This document shows positions 1 through 9,074 of a stretch of 64,000 nt of DNA, piece after piece; position 1 is the first letter of the stretch, and each line of letters starts with the position of its first letter. The notes below the pieces were generated by a model. That model was not told the DNA's origin. It made no database searches and worked only from the letters and a program-made list of their open reading frames with translations. The stretch comes from RBG-16-34-14 sp963798865 (GTDB taxonomy: Bacteria; Bacteroidota; Ignavibacteria; Ignavibacteriales; Ignavibacteriaceae): contig CAWCVZ010000004.1 in NCBI GenBank assembly GCA_963798865.1, forward strand, positions 1,302,001 to 1,366,000, read 5' to 3'. Both the position numbers and the translations under genes were made by a program.

Positions 1-745
1 TTAAATAAGTTTCTCCTAATTCAGAATATATTTCAGATGGAGGGTATTCAACCATTCCAATAAACTTGTGAAAGTTTTCCTCTGCTTTTAAATATTCCCC
101 AACTTTAAGAAATATTTTACCAGCCCACTCGTAAACAGCTGATTCGTTCTGATTGAGTTTCATCGCCCTGGAAATATAAGAAACCGAATGTGTAAACATA
201 TTGAGATGATAATAAATAATTGCAAAAACTAAATTTAGCTCCCAGAAGCCTGCATAAAATATTTCTGATTTTTTAGCATACTCAAGTGCGCTCTCAAAAT
301 TTCCTAATCGAATTTCAGTCTTGGCAAGATAAATATAAGTTTCATGAAAAAGTTCGGTTTTTTTTCCTGAAGAAACAAAATGCTGAAAGTTAATTTTTGC
401 CAGTTCATAATTTGACAGCATGAAAAAAGAATAACCAAGAAAGAAAGCAACAATCGGATCCTCAAAAATACTTAATGATTGAAGTGTAGAAATAACTTCT
501 TCCCACCGGGAATTTCTTAAAAGTAGCTGGGCATAAAACAATTTTGCAGTATTGTTTTCCGGATTCCCATCAATATATTCTTCAAGAATTTTTTTGGATG
601 ATTCTATATTCCTCTGCTTTTCAAATAATTCTGCCAGGGAAAAATAAGCTTCAACATAATCCGGCTCATCTTCTATTATTGAATAATAGATCTGCATTGC
701 ATGAAGATTATCTCCATTAGCTTCATAATTCTCAGCGGATTTCAT
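1..745 (-). CDS. TPR-repeat protein, C-terminus outside the window
   Basis: The minus strand is open from an ATG at 745 to the left edge, with no stop, so the gene is partial at its C-terminus. The translation is helical and repetitive, with spaced Ala/Tyr/Leu residues typical of tetratricopeptide repeats, for example EAYFSLAEL and NTAKLFYAQLL. No signal peptide or enzyme motif is visible. The start lies 26 bases after the guaA stop, so it is probably the last or an internal gene of the guaA transcript. TPR proteins are protein-interaction scaffolds and no specific partner can be read here. Confidence 0.7.
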   Translation of the reverse strand, partial: MKSAENYEANGDNLHAMQIYYSIIEDEPDYVEAYFSLAELFEKQRNIESSKKILEEYIDGNPENNTAKLFYAQLLLRNSRWEEVISTLQSLSIFEDPIVAFFLGYSFFMLSNYELAKINFQHFVSSGKKTELFHETYIYLAKTEIRLGNFESALEYAKKSEIFYAGFWELNLVFAIIYYHLNMFTHSVSYISRAMKLNQNESAVYEWAGKIFLKVGEYLKAEENFHKFIGMVEYPPSEIYSELGETYL

Positions 746-771
746 CCTGTTTTCAATATTATATTTAGAAT

Positions 772-2310
772 TTATTCCCATTCTATAGTTGAAGGTGGTT
801 TTGAACTGATATCGTAAACAACTCTGTTAATACCGCGAACTTTATTAATTATTTTATTTGAAACCTTTGCAAGAAAATCATGTTCAAACCGGAACCAGTC
901 AGCAGTCATTCCATCTATAGAGGTTACAGCTCTAAGAGCGAGAACATTTTCATAAGTCCTTGCATCACCCATAACTCCTACACTATTTACAGGAAGTAAC
1001 ACTGCAAATGCCTGCCAGATATTATTGTATATGCCCGCTTCTTTTATTTCTTTTACAAAAATATCGTCAGCCTCTCTAAGAATGTCAAGTCTCTCCTTTG
1101 TTATTTCTCCAAGAACTCTAACCGAAAGGCCGGGGCCCGGGAAAGGATGCCGCGAAATAAAGTCTTCATGTATTCCAAGTTCTCTACCAACTTTTCTAAC
1201 TTCATCTTTAAATAATTCTCTAAAAGGTTCAATCAATTTTAAGTTCATTTTCTTGGGAAGGCCGCCAACATTATGGTGAGTTTTAATTGTTGCTGATGCG
1301 CCTTTAACACTAACAGATTCTATAACATCGGGATAAAGAGTTCCTTGAACCAGGAAATCCGCTTTGCCATATTTTTTTGCCTCTTCCTCAAATATTTCTA
1401 TAAATGTATTGCCTATAATTTTTCTTTTTTGTTCGGGATCAATTACTCCTTTTAATTTATTTAAGAATCTTTCCGATTCATTAAGATGAATATAATTTAA
1501 TTTAAACTCTTTGAAATTTTTACCTATCGTCTCACTCTCATTTTTTCTCATTAACCCGTTATCAATATGGATACACAACAGGTTATCGCCGATGGCTTCT
1601 TTAACAAGAACGGCTGCAACTGTTGAGTCCACACCGCCGCTTAAAGCACAAATAGCGCTGGATGAACCTACAAGTTTTTTAATTTCAGATATTTTTAATT
1701 GAATGAAATTATGAGGAGACCAGCTGCCCGAACACTTACATATATTAAAGAGGAAATTCCTGATTATTTTTTCGCCTTCCTCTGTATGCGCAACTTCTGG
1801 ATGAAACTGGACGCCATAAATTTTTCTGTCTGAATCAGCAATTGAACAGATTGGAGAATGATCAGATTTGGCGAATACTTTAAATCCTTCCGGAAGTTTT
1901 GTTAGATAATCTCCATGACTCATCCATGCAACGGATTCTGTTTTAACACCTTTAAATAATTCATCCTCTTCATTAATAATAAGATTTGCTTTTCCATATT
2001 CACGATCACCAGCTGGTTCTACTACGCCACCGGAAATTTTGCATATTAGTTGAAGTCCATAGCATATCCCTAAAACAGGAATTCCAAGATTAAGTATTCC
2101 GGAATTAAGTTGAGGAGAACCTTCATCATAAACACTCATTGGTCCGCCTGAAAGAATTATCCCTGCCGGCGATAATGATTTTACTTCATCAACAGAAATT
2201 TTATGAGAATGAATTTCAGAATATACATTTGCTTCACGAACTCTTCTTGTAATAAGCTGGGTGTATTGTGAACCAAAATCTATAATTAAAATTAATTCTT
2301 CCGGTTTCAT
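772..2310 (-). CDS. guaA: GMP synthase (glutamine-hydrolysing)
   Basis: Converts XMP, glutamine and ATP to GMP, the last step of guanine nucleotide synthesis, in the cytoplasm. At 512 residues it has the usual length. The N-terminal class I glutamine amidotransferase carries the nucleophile C83 in GICYG and the partners H170 and E172 in QFHPE. The ATP pyrophosphatase domain has the P-loop SGGVDST at 224-230. The C-terminal dimerisation domain ends in the canonical IEWE. It lies downstream of gcvH on the same strand, separated by 77 bases holding a possible terminator, so it may have its own promoter. Confidence 0.98.
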   Translation of the reverse strand: MKPEELILIIDFGSQYTQLITRRVREANVYSEIHSHKISVDEVKSLSPAGIILSGGPMSVYDEGSPQLNSGILNLGIPVLGICYGLQLICKISGGVVEPAGDREYGKANLIINEEDELFKGVKTESVAWMSHGDYLTKLPEGFKVFAKSDHSPICSIADSDRKIYGVQFHPEVAHTEEGEKIIRNFLFNICKCSGSWSPHNFIQLKISEIKKLVGSSSAICALSGGVDSTVAAVLVKEAIGDNLLCIHIDNGLMRKNESETIGKNFKEFKLNYIHLNESERFLNKLKGVIDPEQKRKIIGNTFIEIFEEEAKKYGKADFLVQGTLYPDVIESVSVKGASATIKTHHNVGGLPKKMNLKLIEPFRELFKDEVRKVGRELGIHEDFISRHPFPGPGLSVRVLGEITKERLDILREADDIFVKEIKEAGIYNNIWQAFAVLLPVNSVGVMGDARTYENVLALRAVTSIDGMTADWFRFEHDFLAKVSNKIINKVRGINRVVYDISSKPPSTIEWE

Positions 2311-2336
2311 AATTGTGTTGGTTTAAAAAGAAAAAC

Positions 2337-2358
2337 AAAAATCCGGTTAGGAATTTTT
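2337..2358 (-). terminator. Possible terminator after gcvH
   Basis: An imperfect hairpin (AAAAATCC against GGAATTTTT, loop GGTTA) is followed on the minus strand by a T-rich run. It sits between the gcvH stop and the guaA start. One bulged A makes it weaker than a classic intrinsic terminator. Confidence 0.35.
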
Positions 2359-2387
2359 GTTTCTCAGAATCTAAAAAATAAAAAAAA

Positions 2388-2771
2388 TTATTCCTGACCA
2401 ATTAATTTCTTGTAATCTTCTGCATTAAGAAGATCATTCAAATCATTGAGATCATTAATTTCTATTTTAACCATCCAGCCTTTTCCATAAGGATCGTTAT
2501 TTACATCTTCCGGTGTATTTGTTAAATCCTTATTTACATCCAGAACTTTACCGCTGCAAGGTACAAAAAGGTCACTAACTGTTTTTACAGCTTCAATCGT
2601 TCCGAAAGTATCTCCTTTTGTTATTTCCTTTAAATCAGGATTAATATCTACGAAAACAACATCACCAAGTTCACCCTGTGCATATTCAGTAACACCTATA
2701 TATCCAACATTACCTTCAACTCTTATCCATTCATGATCATTTGTATATTTTAAGTTATCCGGAAAGTTCAT
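2388..2771 (-). CDS. gcvH: Glycine cleavage system H protein
   Basis: Lipoyl carrier protein that shuttles the aminomethyl group between the P and T proteins of the glycine cleavage system. At 127 residues it has the usual size. The lipoylation lysine is K63 in the motif EAVKTVSDL, and the N-terminal YTNDHEW is typical. The C-terminal tail contains a short repeat (NDLNDLNDLLN). No other gcv gene is in the window. The gene sits between accC and guaA in one direction of transcription. H proteins can also feed lipoate relay pathways, so a role beyond glycine cleavage is possible. Confidence 0.96.
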   Translation of the reverse strand: MNFPDNLKYTNDHEWIRVEGNVGYIGVTEYAQGELGDVVFVDINPDLKEITKGDTFGTIEAVKTVSDLFVPCSGKVLDVNKDLTNTPEDVNNDPYGKGWMVKIEINDLNDLNDLLNAEDYKKLIGQE

Positions 2772-2830
2772 AGCATCCTCAAAAGAATTGTTTAATTAAA
2801 ATTATTTGTTCAATGTTTATTTTGAAATAC

Positions 2831-4165
2831 TTAGAAAACAAAATTATCCAAAAAACTTGTATCAAATTTTCCTGTTAAGAATCTCTCATCCTGCAACACT
2901 TTAAGATGAAAAGGAATTGTAGTTTTAATACCTTCAACTGTAAACTCTTCCAAAGCTCTTCTGCCCCTTGCAATTGCGTGTTTTCTATCTGTTCCCCAAA
3001 CAATTAGTTTTGCAATCAGCGAATCATAATAAGGTGGAATAGTATAAGATTGATAAATATGTGAATCCAACCTGACGCCAAATCCGCCTGGAAAATGAAG
3101 TGAAGTAATTTTACCGGGAGAGGGTCTGAAATTATTCTCAGGATCTTCAGCATTAATTCTGAATTCAATACTATGCCCGATCGGTTTTCTTGGAAGAGTT
3201 TCAATTTTTTTCCCCCCGGCAACTAAAATCTGCTGGCGAATAAGGTCAACATCATAAACAGCTTCGGTAACAGGATGTTCCACCTGGATCCTCGTATTCA
3301 TTTCCATAAAGTAAAAATGTTTATGCTTATCAAGAAGAAATTCTACTGTGCCGGCTCCTTCATAATTAACAGCTTTGGCACCAAGGATAGCTGTTTCGCC
3401 CATTTTATTTCTGGTCTCAACATCAATTGCAGGTGAAGGACTTTCTTCAATTAATTTTTGATGACGTCTTTGTACGGAACAATCCCTTTCACCATAATGG
3501 TACACATTTCCAAAAGTATCTCCCAATATCTGGATTTCAACATGCCGCGGGTTTTCTATAAACTTCTCTAAATAGACATCCGAATTTCCAAATGCTGATT
3601 CGGCTTCAGTTTTTGCCATTTGAAAAGCTTTATCAAATTCTTTTTCTTCCCAAACTATTCTCATACCTTTACCGCCGCCGCCAGCCGACGCTTTAATTAT
3701 AACCGGGAAACCAATTTCCTGAGAAATTATTTTACCTTCATCGCCTGATTTTATTACTCCATCGCTGCCGGGAATAACAGGTACACCATGTTTTTTCATT
3801 GTATCTTTAGCAAATGCTTTATCTCCCATTGCATTAATCATTTGTGGTGAAGGACCAATGAATTTAATTTTTGATTCCTGGCATATCTCAGAAAAATCTG
3901 CATTCTCAGCTAAAAAACCATAACCGGGATGAATTGCATCCGCTCCGGTAACCTGAGCAGCAGAAATAATCAGTGGTATCTTTAAATAGCTATCTTTGCT
4001 TGGAGGCGGGCCAATACAAACTGCTTCATCAGCAAATGTAACATGAAGAGAATCTCTGTCAGCTTCAGAATATATAGCGACAGTTTTAATGCCTAGTTCT
4101 TTGCATGTCCTTATTATTCTTAAAGCTATTTCGCCACGGTTGGCAATTAATATTTTATTAAACAA
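2831..4165 (-). CDS. accC: Biotin carboxylase subunit of acetyl-CoA carboxylase
   Basis: Carboxylates the biotin carried by AccB using ATP and bicarbonate, the first half-reaction committing acetyl-CoA to fatty acids. At 444 residues it matches the family. It begins with the typical ILIANRGEIA. The ATP-grasp glycine loop GGGGKGM is at 162-168, and the active-site motif EMNTRIQVEHPVTE is present. It lies 28 bases downstream of accB, as in most bacteria, so the two are co-transcribed. Confidence 0.98.
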   Translation of the reverse strand: MFNKILIANRGEIALRIIRTCKELGIKTVAIYSEADRDSLHVTFADEAVCIGPPPSKDSYLKIPLIISAAQVTGADAIHPGYGFLAENADFSEICQESKIKFIGPSPQMINAMGDKAFAKDTMKKHGVPVIPGSDGVIKSGDEGKIISQEIGFPVIIKASAGGGGKGMRIVWEEKEFDKAFQMAKTEAESAFGNSDVYLEKFIENPRHVEIQILGDTFGNVYHYGERDCSVQRRHQKLIEESPSPAIDVETRNKMGETAILGAKAVNYEGAGTVEFLLDKHKHFYFMEMNTRIQVEHPVTEAVYDVDLIRQQILVAGGKKIETLPRKPIGHSIEFRINAEDPENNFRPSPGKITSLHFPGGFGVRLDSHIYQSYTIPPYYDSLIAKLIVWGTDRKHAIARGRRALEEFTVEGIKTTIPFHLKVLQDERFLTGKFDTSFLDNFVF

Positions 4166-4193
4166 TGTTTCCCTCTTAATAAGAGCAGGAATT

Positions 4194-4649
4194 TCAATTA
4201 ACCTGAATCAGGAAAAGAGGCTGATTGTACTCAACCGGTTTTCCATTTTCCACAAGAATTTTAACAACTTTCCCGCTGACATCAGACTCAATCTCATTCA
4301 TTAACTTCATTGCTTCAACAATACATAATACGCTGCCGGATGAAACAGAATCCCCCACATTAACATAAGAATCCGCATCAGGGGCAGGAGCTCTATAAAA
4401 AGTTCCAACTATTGGTGAACGAATTTCATGAATATTTTCCTGAGCCTCGGTTTTTGCAGGTAATTTTTCTTCGGCGGTTTTTTCTGTAACGGGGAAAGAT
4501 TGCGGAATAAGCTGAGGTTGAGTGAATGTCTGGAAACCTCTTATCTTTTTAGCAATTTTTACTCTCAACCCGTTTTCTTCAACTTCAAGATCGGTAATAT
4601 CACTTGTATCAACAATTTTAACAAGTTTTTTAATCAGATTTAAATCCAT
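4194..4649 (-). CDS. accB: Biotin carboxyl carrier protein of acetyl-CoA carboxylase
   Basis: Carries the biotin that is carboxylated by AccC and then hands CO2 to acetyl-CoA. It is 151 residues long: a charged N-terminal segment, a Pro/Ala/Glu-rich linker around 40-70, and the biotinyl domain at about 73-150. The biotinylated lysine is K115 in the canonical EAMKLMN motif. It follows efp by 14 bases and precedes accC by 28, giving the common order efp-accB-accC. Confidence 0.97.
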   Translation of the reverse strand: MDLNLIKKLVKIVDTSDITDLEVEENGLRVKIAKKIRGFQTFTQPQLIPQSFPVTEKTAEEKLPAKTEAQENIHEIRSPIVGTFYRAPAPDADSYVNVGDSVSSGSVLCIVEAMKLMNEIESDVSGKVVKILVENGKPVEYNQPLFLIQVN

Positions 4650-4663
4650 TTAAATACCTTTTA

Positions 4664-5227
4664 TTAAGATTTTACTCTTTCAACATATTCCCCGGAACGG
4701 GTGTCCACTTTTAATAAATCATTTATATCAACAAAAAGAGGAACATTAACGGTTGCCCCTGTTTCTAATTTTGCCGGTTTCAAAGCACCGGTAGCAGTAT
4801 TGCCTTTAAAGCCAGGCTCTGTTGAAGTGACTTTAAGATAAGCAAAAATCGGTGGTTCAATTGTTATGATTTCATCGCCGCTAAACAAAATTTCCAATTC
4901 TTCACTTTCTTTAAGAAATTTTATACCGTCACCAATAAATTCGATGGGAATATTAATCTGTTCATATGTTTCATTGTCCATACAAACAAGGAAATCGCCC
5001 TCACGGAAAAGATACTGGTATTTTCTTCTTTCTACTCTAACTATATCAATTGATTCGCCTGCCCTGAAGGTATTGTCCAGGACCTTGCCCGTTTTTAAAT
5101 TCTTAAGAGTTGATCGTACAAATGCCCCGCCTTTACCCGGTTTAACATGCTGGAATTCTACTACTGAATATAAATCATTTTTAAATTTAATAATTAAACC
5201 ATTCCTGAAGTCTGAAGTATCTGCCAT
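4664..5227 (-). CDS. efp: Translation elongation factor P
   Basis: Binds ribosomes stalled at polyproline stretches and promotes peptide bond formation. At 187 residues it has the usual three-domain length. The loop lysine that is modified in many bacteria is K32 in KPGKGGAF. The C-terminal signature VDTRSGEYVERV is intact. No epmA/epmB-type modification gene is visible in the window. It leads the efp-accB-accC operon. Confidence 0.97.
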   Translation of the reverse strand: MADTSDFRNGLIIKFKNDLYSVVEFQHVKPGKGGAFVRSTLKNLKTGKVLDNTFRAGESIDIVRVERRKYQYLFREGDFLVCMDNETYEQINIPIEFIGDGIKFLKESEELEILFSGDEIITIEPPIFAYLKVTSTEPGFKGNTATGALKPAKLETGATVNVPLFVDINDLLKVDTRSGEYVERVKS

Positions 5228-5302
5228 AAAAATAAATGTTTATCTTTTTATTGTGTGAAAAAAAATAGATACATAAGTTCTGAAAGTCAATCAGAAAGCC
5301 GT

Positions 5303-5989
5303 TTATTCTATCTGCGAGAGATAACGGTCAACTTCTCTGAATGCAGTAGAAGTTGGGTAATCTTTTTTTATGGTTTCGAATAATTCTTTTGCCTGATCAT
5401 TATTACCCACTTTTAAATAATTTATTCCAGCATCAAGCATATAGTCGGAGTTCAAGGGATTATCTTTTGAAACTCTTGAAGCTTTTAAAAAAAGATTCGC
5501 TGCTTTTTCATATTCTTTTTTATCTGCATAAATACCAGCCTGCCCGGCCAGAGCAGATGCTTTATAAGTTTTATTGCTGCCGGAGTAATCTTCATAATAT
5601 TTTAGTGCTTCATCATTTCTACCCAGGAAGTTATATGAATTAGCAAGATAAATTTTAGAAAGTTCCCCGTTCTCAGTACTTCCATAATCTTCAACAATCT
5701 TTTTTAAGCCGGCAATATTTGTCCCTTCTTTTCCTTCAATCGCTTCAAGATAAGAGCCCCTGTCATAAAAATTCATTACTCGTGAAAGTTGTTCTCCGGC
5801 AATCCTGTTATTTTCACTCCGATTATTCAAGTAGAAATAAACTATGGCAATAACTGCTAAGATTATTCCCCCAACAACCAGTATCCGAGATCTGTTCTCT
5901 TCAAAATAACCGTAAACTTTATAATAAGTAGATACTAATTTATCTTCTTTTATTTCTCTCCTGGAAAGTTTTTTCTTTTTAGTTAACAT
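5303..5989 (-). CDS. Membrane-anchored TPR protein
   Basis: 228 residues. A basic N-terminus is followed by one membrane span at about 36-53, then tetratricopeptide-like helices from about 85 to the end (for example AEL/LGRNDEALKYYED and KVGNNDQAKELFE). The layout resembles YfgM/BamD-like periplasmic TPR proteins that assist envelope protein handling, with the C-terminal domain outside the cytoplasm. The exact family is not certain. It is 75 bases upstream of efp on the same strand. Confidence 0.7.
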   Translation of the reverse strand: MLTKKKKLSRREIKEDKLVSTYYKVYGYFEENRSRILVVGGIILAVIAIVYFYLNNRSENNRIAGEQLSRVMNFYDRGSYLEAIEGKEGTNIAGLKKIVEDYGSTENGELSKIYLANSYNFLGRNDEALKYYEDYSGSNKTYKASALAGQAGIYADKKEYEKAANLFLKASRVSKDNPLNSDYMLDAGINYLKVGNNDQAKELFETIKKDYPTSTAFREVDRYLSQIE

Positions 5990-6176
5990 AAAGTCCTTAT
6001 TTATAATAAAACGACTAAAAATTAGAGTGTAAATTTAGTAAAGTTGGAGTTAATTCCATAAAAAACAAAACAATTGTTTAATTGTCAGATTGCTGAATTA
6101 TTTTGAGAATTTAACCAAATAAACAATTTAGGAGTTAAAGGATTCTACCAAAGGCATTCCTTCGGAACTTCGGAAG

Positions 6177-6194
6177 ACCTGCAACCTTTGGAAC
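6177..6194. repeat. 18-bp copy of the internal tRNA-Arg sequence
   Basis: The 18 bases acctgcaacctttggaac occur here and again inside the tRNA-Arg gene at 6229-6246, where they cover part of the T arm, the variable loop and part of the anticodon stem. The outside copy lies 16 bases beyond the tRNA 3' end. It could be a scar of site-specific integration at the tRNA or a remnant of a second tRNA copy. Confidence 0.6.
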
Positions 6195-6209
6195 GATCAT
6201 AATAAATTG

Positions 6210-6283
6210 TACGCCCGGCAGGATTCGAACCTGCAACCTTTGGAACCGGAATCCAACATTCTGTCCAGTTGAACTACGGGCGC
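6210..6283 (-). tRNA. tRNA-Arg (anticodon CCG)
   Basis: The minus strand folds into a complete cloverleaf: acceptor GCGCCCG/CGGGCGT with a G-U end pair, D stem GTTC/GAAT, anticodon stem TTGGA/TCCAA with loop TTCCGGT, and T arm GCAGG-TTCGAAT-CCTGC. Loop positions 34-36 read CCG, which decodes the Arg codon CGG. The discriminator base is A at 6210. CCA is not encoded. An AT-rich palindromic stretch (about 6290-6325) precedes it. Confidence 0.95.
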
Positions 6284-6426
6284 AGGTTGAATTGTTAATT
6301 AACAATGAACAATTAACAATTTTCAATGTTAAAATAAAAAGAATAAAGATTACTATTCACGAAAAAGTAATTTGAAGGAATTGGTTTTCAATGTTAATTG
6401 TAATTCTTAACTGCTAATTATATTAG

Positions 6427-7473
6427 TTAACTAATCCTGATATGATTTGAAAAAATCCATGCTTTGCCGTTAAAATATACTTCTACTCTATAGACACCTT
6501 TTTTATCAACTAAAAAATTTGCTTCATTATTTATAGTTGTGTTTACTTTTTTGCCGTTATGGATTAACCTTATCTCTGCTTTTGAAACAGGAAGATAAAC
6601 TTTAAGATTAACTTTTTTTGTTAATGGTACATTTTCTCCCATCTGATAAATCTTTCCTCCTGACTTTGCAAAGAATCGGAATCCTTTGGAATCATGATGA
6701 TAATCATTTGCAAAGAAACATCTTCCTTCTCTAAGTGATTCATAAATAATTCTTTTTGTAGTTTCTATAGCTTTTTCACTTTTTCCTTTTACCAATTCAA
6801 CTTCAGAAATGATGTGTGTTCTTATAGATTTGAATAAAACTTTATAAGGAAATATTTCAACTTCAAGAAATCCAAGTAAATTATATTTATGAGCATGTGC
6901 ATCTACACCGCCAATACCTACAACTCTTCTTTTCAGGTTTAGTTCATCCCACAACTTTAAAGTTTCCTGCGGTGGCGCAACAATAGATTTTAAAGGATGG
7001 AGAAATGCCTGGTATTTATTTTGTTCTGTAAGATTTTCCATCCATTCAGACATATGGTTCCAGATTTCAATCCCTGTAAAATCTTCGGAATCCCACTCAT
7101 TCCATGGATAAGCTGGATGTTCCTTCATGTGTTTTCTTTTTTCGTGAGGATGAGCAATAAAACCAATCCCTCCCTCTTCCTTAACTCTTTTAACATATTG
7201 TTTGGCAGAAATTCTGGTTGAGTAAGCTTCATTTATACCAAAAGCGAGGTAATGGTTGATATTATTTTTATCATTTAGCTCGCACCCCACAAGGATAAAT
7301 GTACTTTTATACCAGCCTTCATAACCTTCATTCATTGCCCTTAATGTATTATGATCAGTAAGGATTATATAATCCAAACCTATTTCAGAGGCAGCTTGTG
7401 AAATCTGATCAACTTCACCACTCCCATCCGAAAAGAGAGAATGCATATGTAATGCACCGACATATTCGTACAT
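6427..7473 (-). CDS. PHP-domain metallohydrolase (CehA/McbA-like)
   Basis: The PHP fold is a metal-dependent phosphoesterase/hydrolase domain. The metal ligands are visible: HMHS at residues 9-12, DGS at 16-18, TDHNT at 39-43, an IAHPH motif, and VDAHAH in the second half. The C-terminal ~80 residues look like a beta-sandwich. I chose the ATG at 7473 (348 residues). A longer in-frame start at 7563 would fall inside the terminator hairpin of the upstream gene and add only a hydrophobic, unconserved stretch. No signal peptide remains with this start. The substrate is unknown. Confidence 0.8.
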   Translation of the reverse strand: MYEYVGALHMHSLFSDGSGEVDQISQAASEIGLDYIILTDHNTLRAMNEGYEGWYKSTFILVGCELNDKNNINHYLAFGINEAYSTRISAKQYVKRVKEEGGIGFIAHPHEKRKHMKEHPAYPWNEWDSEDFTGIEIWNHMSEWMENLTEQNKYQAFLHPLKSIVAPPQETLKLWDELNLKRRVVGIGGVDAHAHKYNLLGFLEVEIFPYKVLFKSIRTHIISEVELVKGKSEKAIETTKRIIYESLREGRCFFANDYHHDSKGFRFFAKSGGKIYQMGENVPLTKKVNLKVYLPVSKAEIRLIHNGKKVNTTINNEANFLVDKKGVYRVEVYFNGKAWIFSNHIRIS

Positions 7474-7551
7474 AATTTGAAACCTAAATAACAGGGCAAA
7501 ATATAGAGAGAAATAGAATTCTATAAAAGGAATGAAATAAGTTATAATAAA

Positions 7552-7579
7552 AAAGGCATCCATTTTTGTGGATGCCTTT
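7552..7579 (-). terminator. Strong intrinsic terminator after the 7605-8864 gene
   Basis: An 11-bp perfect stem (AAAGGCATCCA against TGGATGCCTTT, loop of 6) is followed on the minus strand by a run of T (A-run at 7546-7554 on the plus strand). It ends the transcript of the outer-membrane protein gene. It also argues against the long start of the PHP gene. Confidence 0.85.
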
Positions 7580-7604
7580 AAAGTAAAGTTACCAGGATAA
7601 CTTT

Positions 7605-8864
7605 TTACGGCATTGCGTAAGCTAATGAAAGATAAGCGAAAGTACCTGCAGCAGGTCCATTACCACCAAGATTGTTGAATCCCTGTCGCAGAACATCTTC
7701 ATTAACTACAGCATCAAGAGAGAAATTTCCGAGTCTGAAACCACAACCAACTGTAGCGCCTTGAGGTCCGAAGAATGAAGTAACAACAGCTTCATTAAAC
7801 GTGGTTGCAGATGCTGCGTTTTGAGTTGTAACACTCTGTGTTGAAGCTATATAACCAAACCTTGCAACAAACCAGTCATTCATATTCCATTCTACACCAA
7901 GATTCCATATTGGAAATACAAATGCCGAGTTTTTTAATTCAGGACTTGTAGGTGTTGAGCTAATTGTATTGGAAACAGTTGCAAAAGCAGGTCCGCCGGC
8001 AAGTAAGAAATCACCAACATGATAATTCATACCGATTCCAAAACCAATAAATGAAATTGAGGGAAGATCGGCTGATGTGGTAGTGGCAGTAGTACCATTA
8101 TCCGCTGTTCCAGAAGTTGTAACAAAAGCAACTACCGGAACAAATGAAAGTTTTGAAGAATATTGCCAGAATGCTCTTGCGTTAACACCAATGACGGTTT
8201 CCGATACTTCACTTTTATTACCTGTTCCTCCTGGTTCAAATGAAGCTTTTGGCATTATGAAAGAAGCTCCTAAATCAAGCATAAAACTGCCACTTAATTT
8301 AGTAACAATACCGGCATTAAAACCAATTTGACTTGCTGACCCTGTAGAAGTACTTCCTCCTGCAGGAGTGGCTTCATTTGTTGTATGTGCATAAGCAACA
8401 CCAAGTCCAAATGAGGTATTACCTGTTTTATATGATCCGATTAACTCAACATTATTATTAAGATTAATTGCAGCACCCGGAACAATTCCGTTAAGAGAAT
8501 TAACAACACCCAGGCCTGCCGGAGTTAATGGATCTAGTGTACCAATGGAAACTCCCAAAAAGTCATTACGGGTTAACATTGCACCTAAAGAAAGTCCGCC
8601 GCCAACATGAAAATTAGTAGCAATAAATTGTCCAACTCCTCCTGGCCCCCAAGGAGCCGCCTGAGAACCGAGATCACCAAATATGAAGTTCTGATAATAT
8701 CCTGCCCATCCGGGATTTAATGTCATAACAAATGGATCAACTATATAAGGATTATTACCCATACCTCGTAACCTCGCAAAACCACCTGTTTGTTCATATT
8801 GAGCAAATGTTGAAACTGAAAAGAGCAAAGTTATTAACCCGAATAAAAAGTATCTTCGGATCAT
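7605..8864 (-). CDS. Outer-membrane beta-barrel protein
   Basis: 419 residues with a signal peptide (MIRRYFLFGLITLLFSVSTFAQ, cleaved after about residue 20). Gly/Ser/Thr/Asn-rich alternating strands follow and run to the C-terminus, as in barrel proteins of this lineage. The ATG at 8864 is chosen because GGAGG stands 5 bases before it. A TTG four codons upstream would overlap this Shine-Dalgarno. No catalytic motif is seen. The gene stands alone, is followed by its own terminator, and is divergent from the peptide cassette at 9075. Transport or structural roles are both possible. Confidence 0.75.
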   Translation of the reverse strand: MIRRYFLFGLITLLFSVSTFAQYEQTGGFARLRGMGNNPYIVDPFVMTLNPGWAGYYQNFIFGDLGSQAAPWGPGGVGQFIATNFHVGGGLSLGAMLTRNDFLGVSIGTLDPLTPAGLGVVNSLNGIVPGAAINLNNNVELIGSYKTGNTSFGLGVAYAHTTNEATPAGGSTSTGSASQIGFNAGIVTKLSGSFMLDLGASFIMPKASFEPGGTGNKSEVSETVIGVNARAFWQYSSKLSFVPVVAFVTTSGTADNGTTATTTSADLPSISFIGFGIGMNYHVGDFLLAGGPAFATVSNTISSTPTSPELKNSAFVFPIWNLGVEWNMNDWFVARFGYIASTQSVTTQNAASATTFNEAVVTSFFGPQGATVGCGFRLGNFSLDAVVNEDVLRQGFNNLGGNGPAAGTFAYLSLAYAMP

Positions 8865-8936
8865 TATGGCCTCCAAGTTTGTTGATAAAATTTCTAAACC
8901 TGCTAAACCTCAGGTTCTTTCGAAGGCAAACGTATT

Positions 8937-9061
8937 ATTTTATTTTCATAAAGTCAAATAGAATATGATGATTAGTAATTTTATTTAAGAACTATCATTA
9001 AAAGATCTTAATAAGATTTTTGTTGCATTATTATGTTTTTTAATTTATTTTCTTAAAGTCA
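8937..9061. repeat. Pair of 20-bp direct repeats upstream of the peptide cassette
   Basis: attttattttcataaagtca (8937-8956) and aatttattttcttaaagtca (9042-9061) match at 18 of 20 positions. They start 105 bases apart, close to ten helical turns, in the divergent intergenic region. The second copy ends 13 bases before the ATG at 9075. This may be an operator pair, but both copies are AT-rich and chance is not excluded. Confidence 0.4.
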
Positions 9062-9074
9062 TTACTAAAAAAAC

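Noticed and set aside
6135..6326. 63-codon minus-strand ORF across the tRNA region
   Set aside because: It runs through the tRNA-Arg gene and its flanking repeats, so it is not a protein gene.
7474..7563. N-terminal extension of the PHP protein as a signal anchor
   Set aside because: It would start inside the terminator hairpin of the preceding gene and has no ribosome site. The conserved domain begins right after the ATG at 7473.
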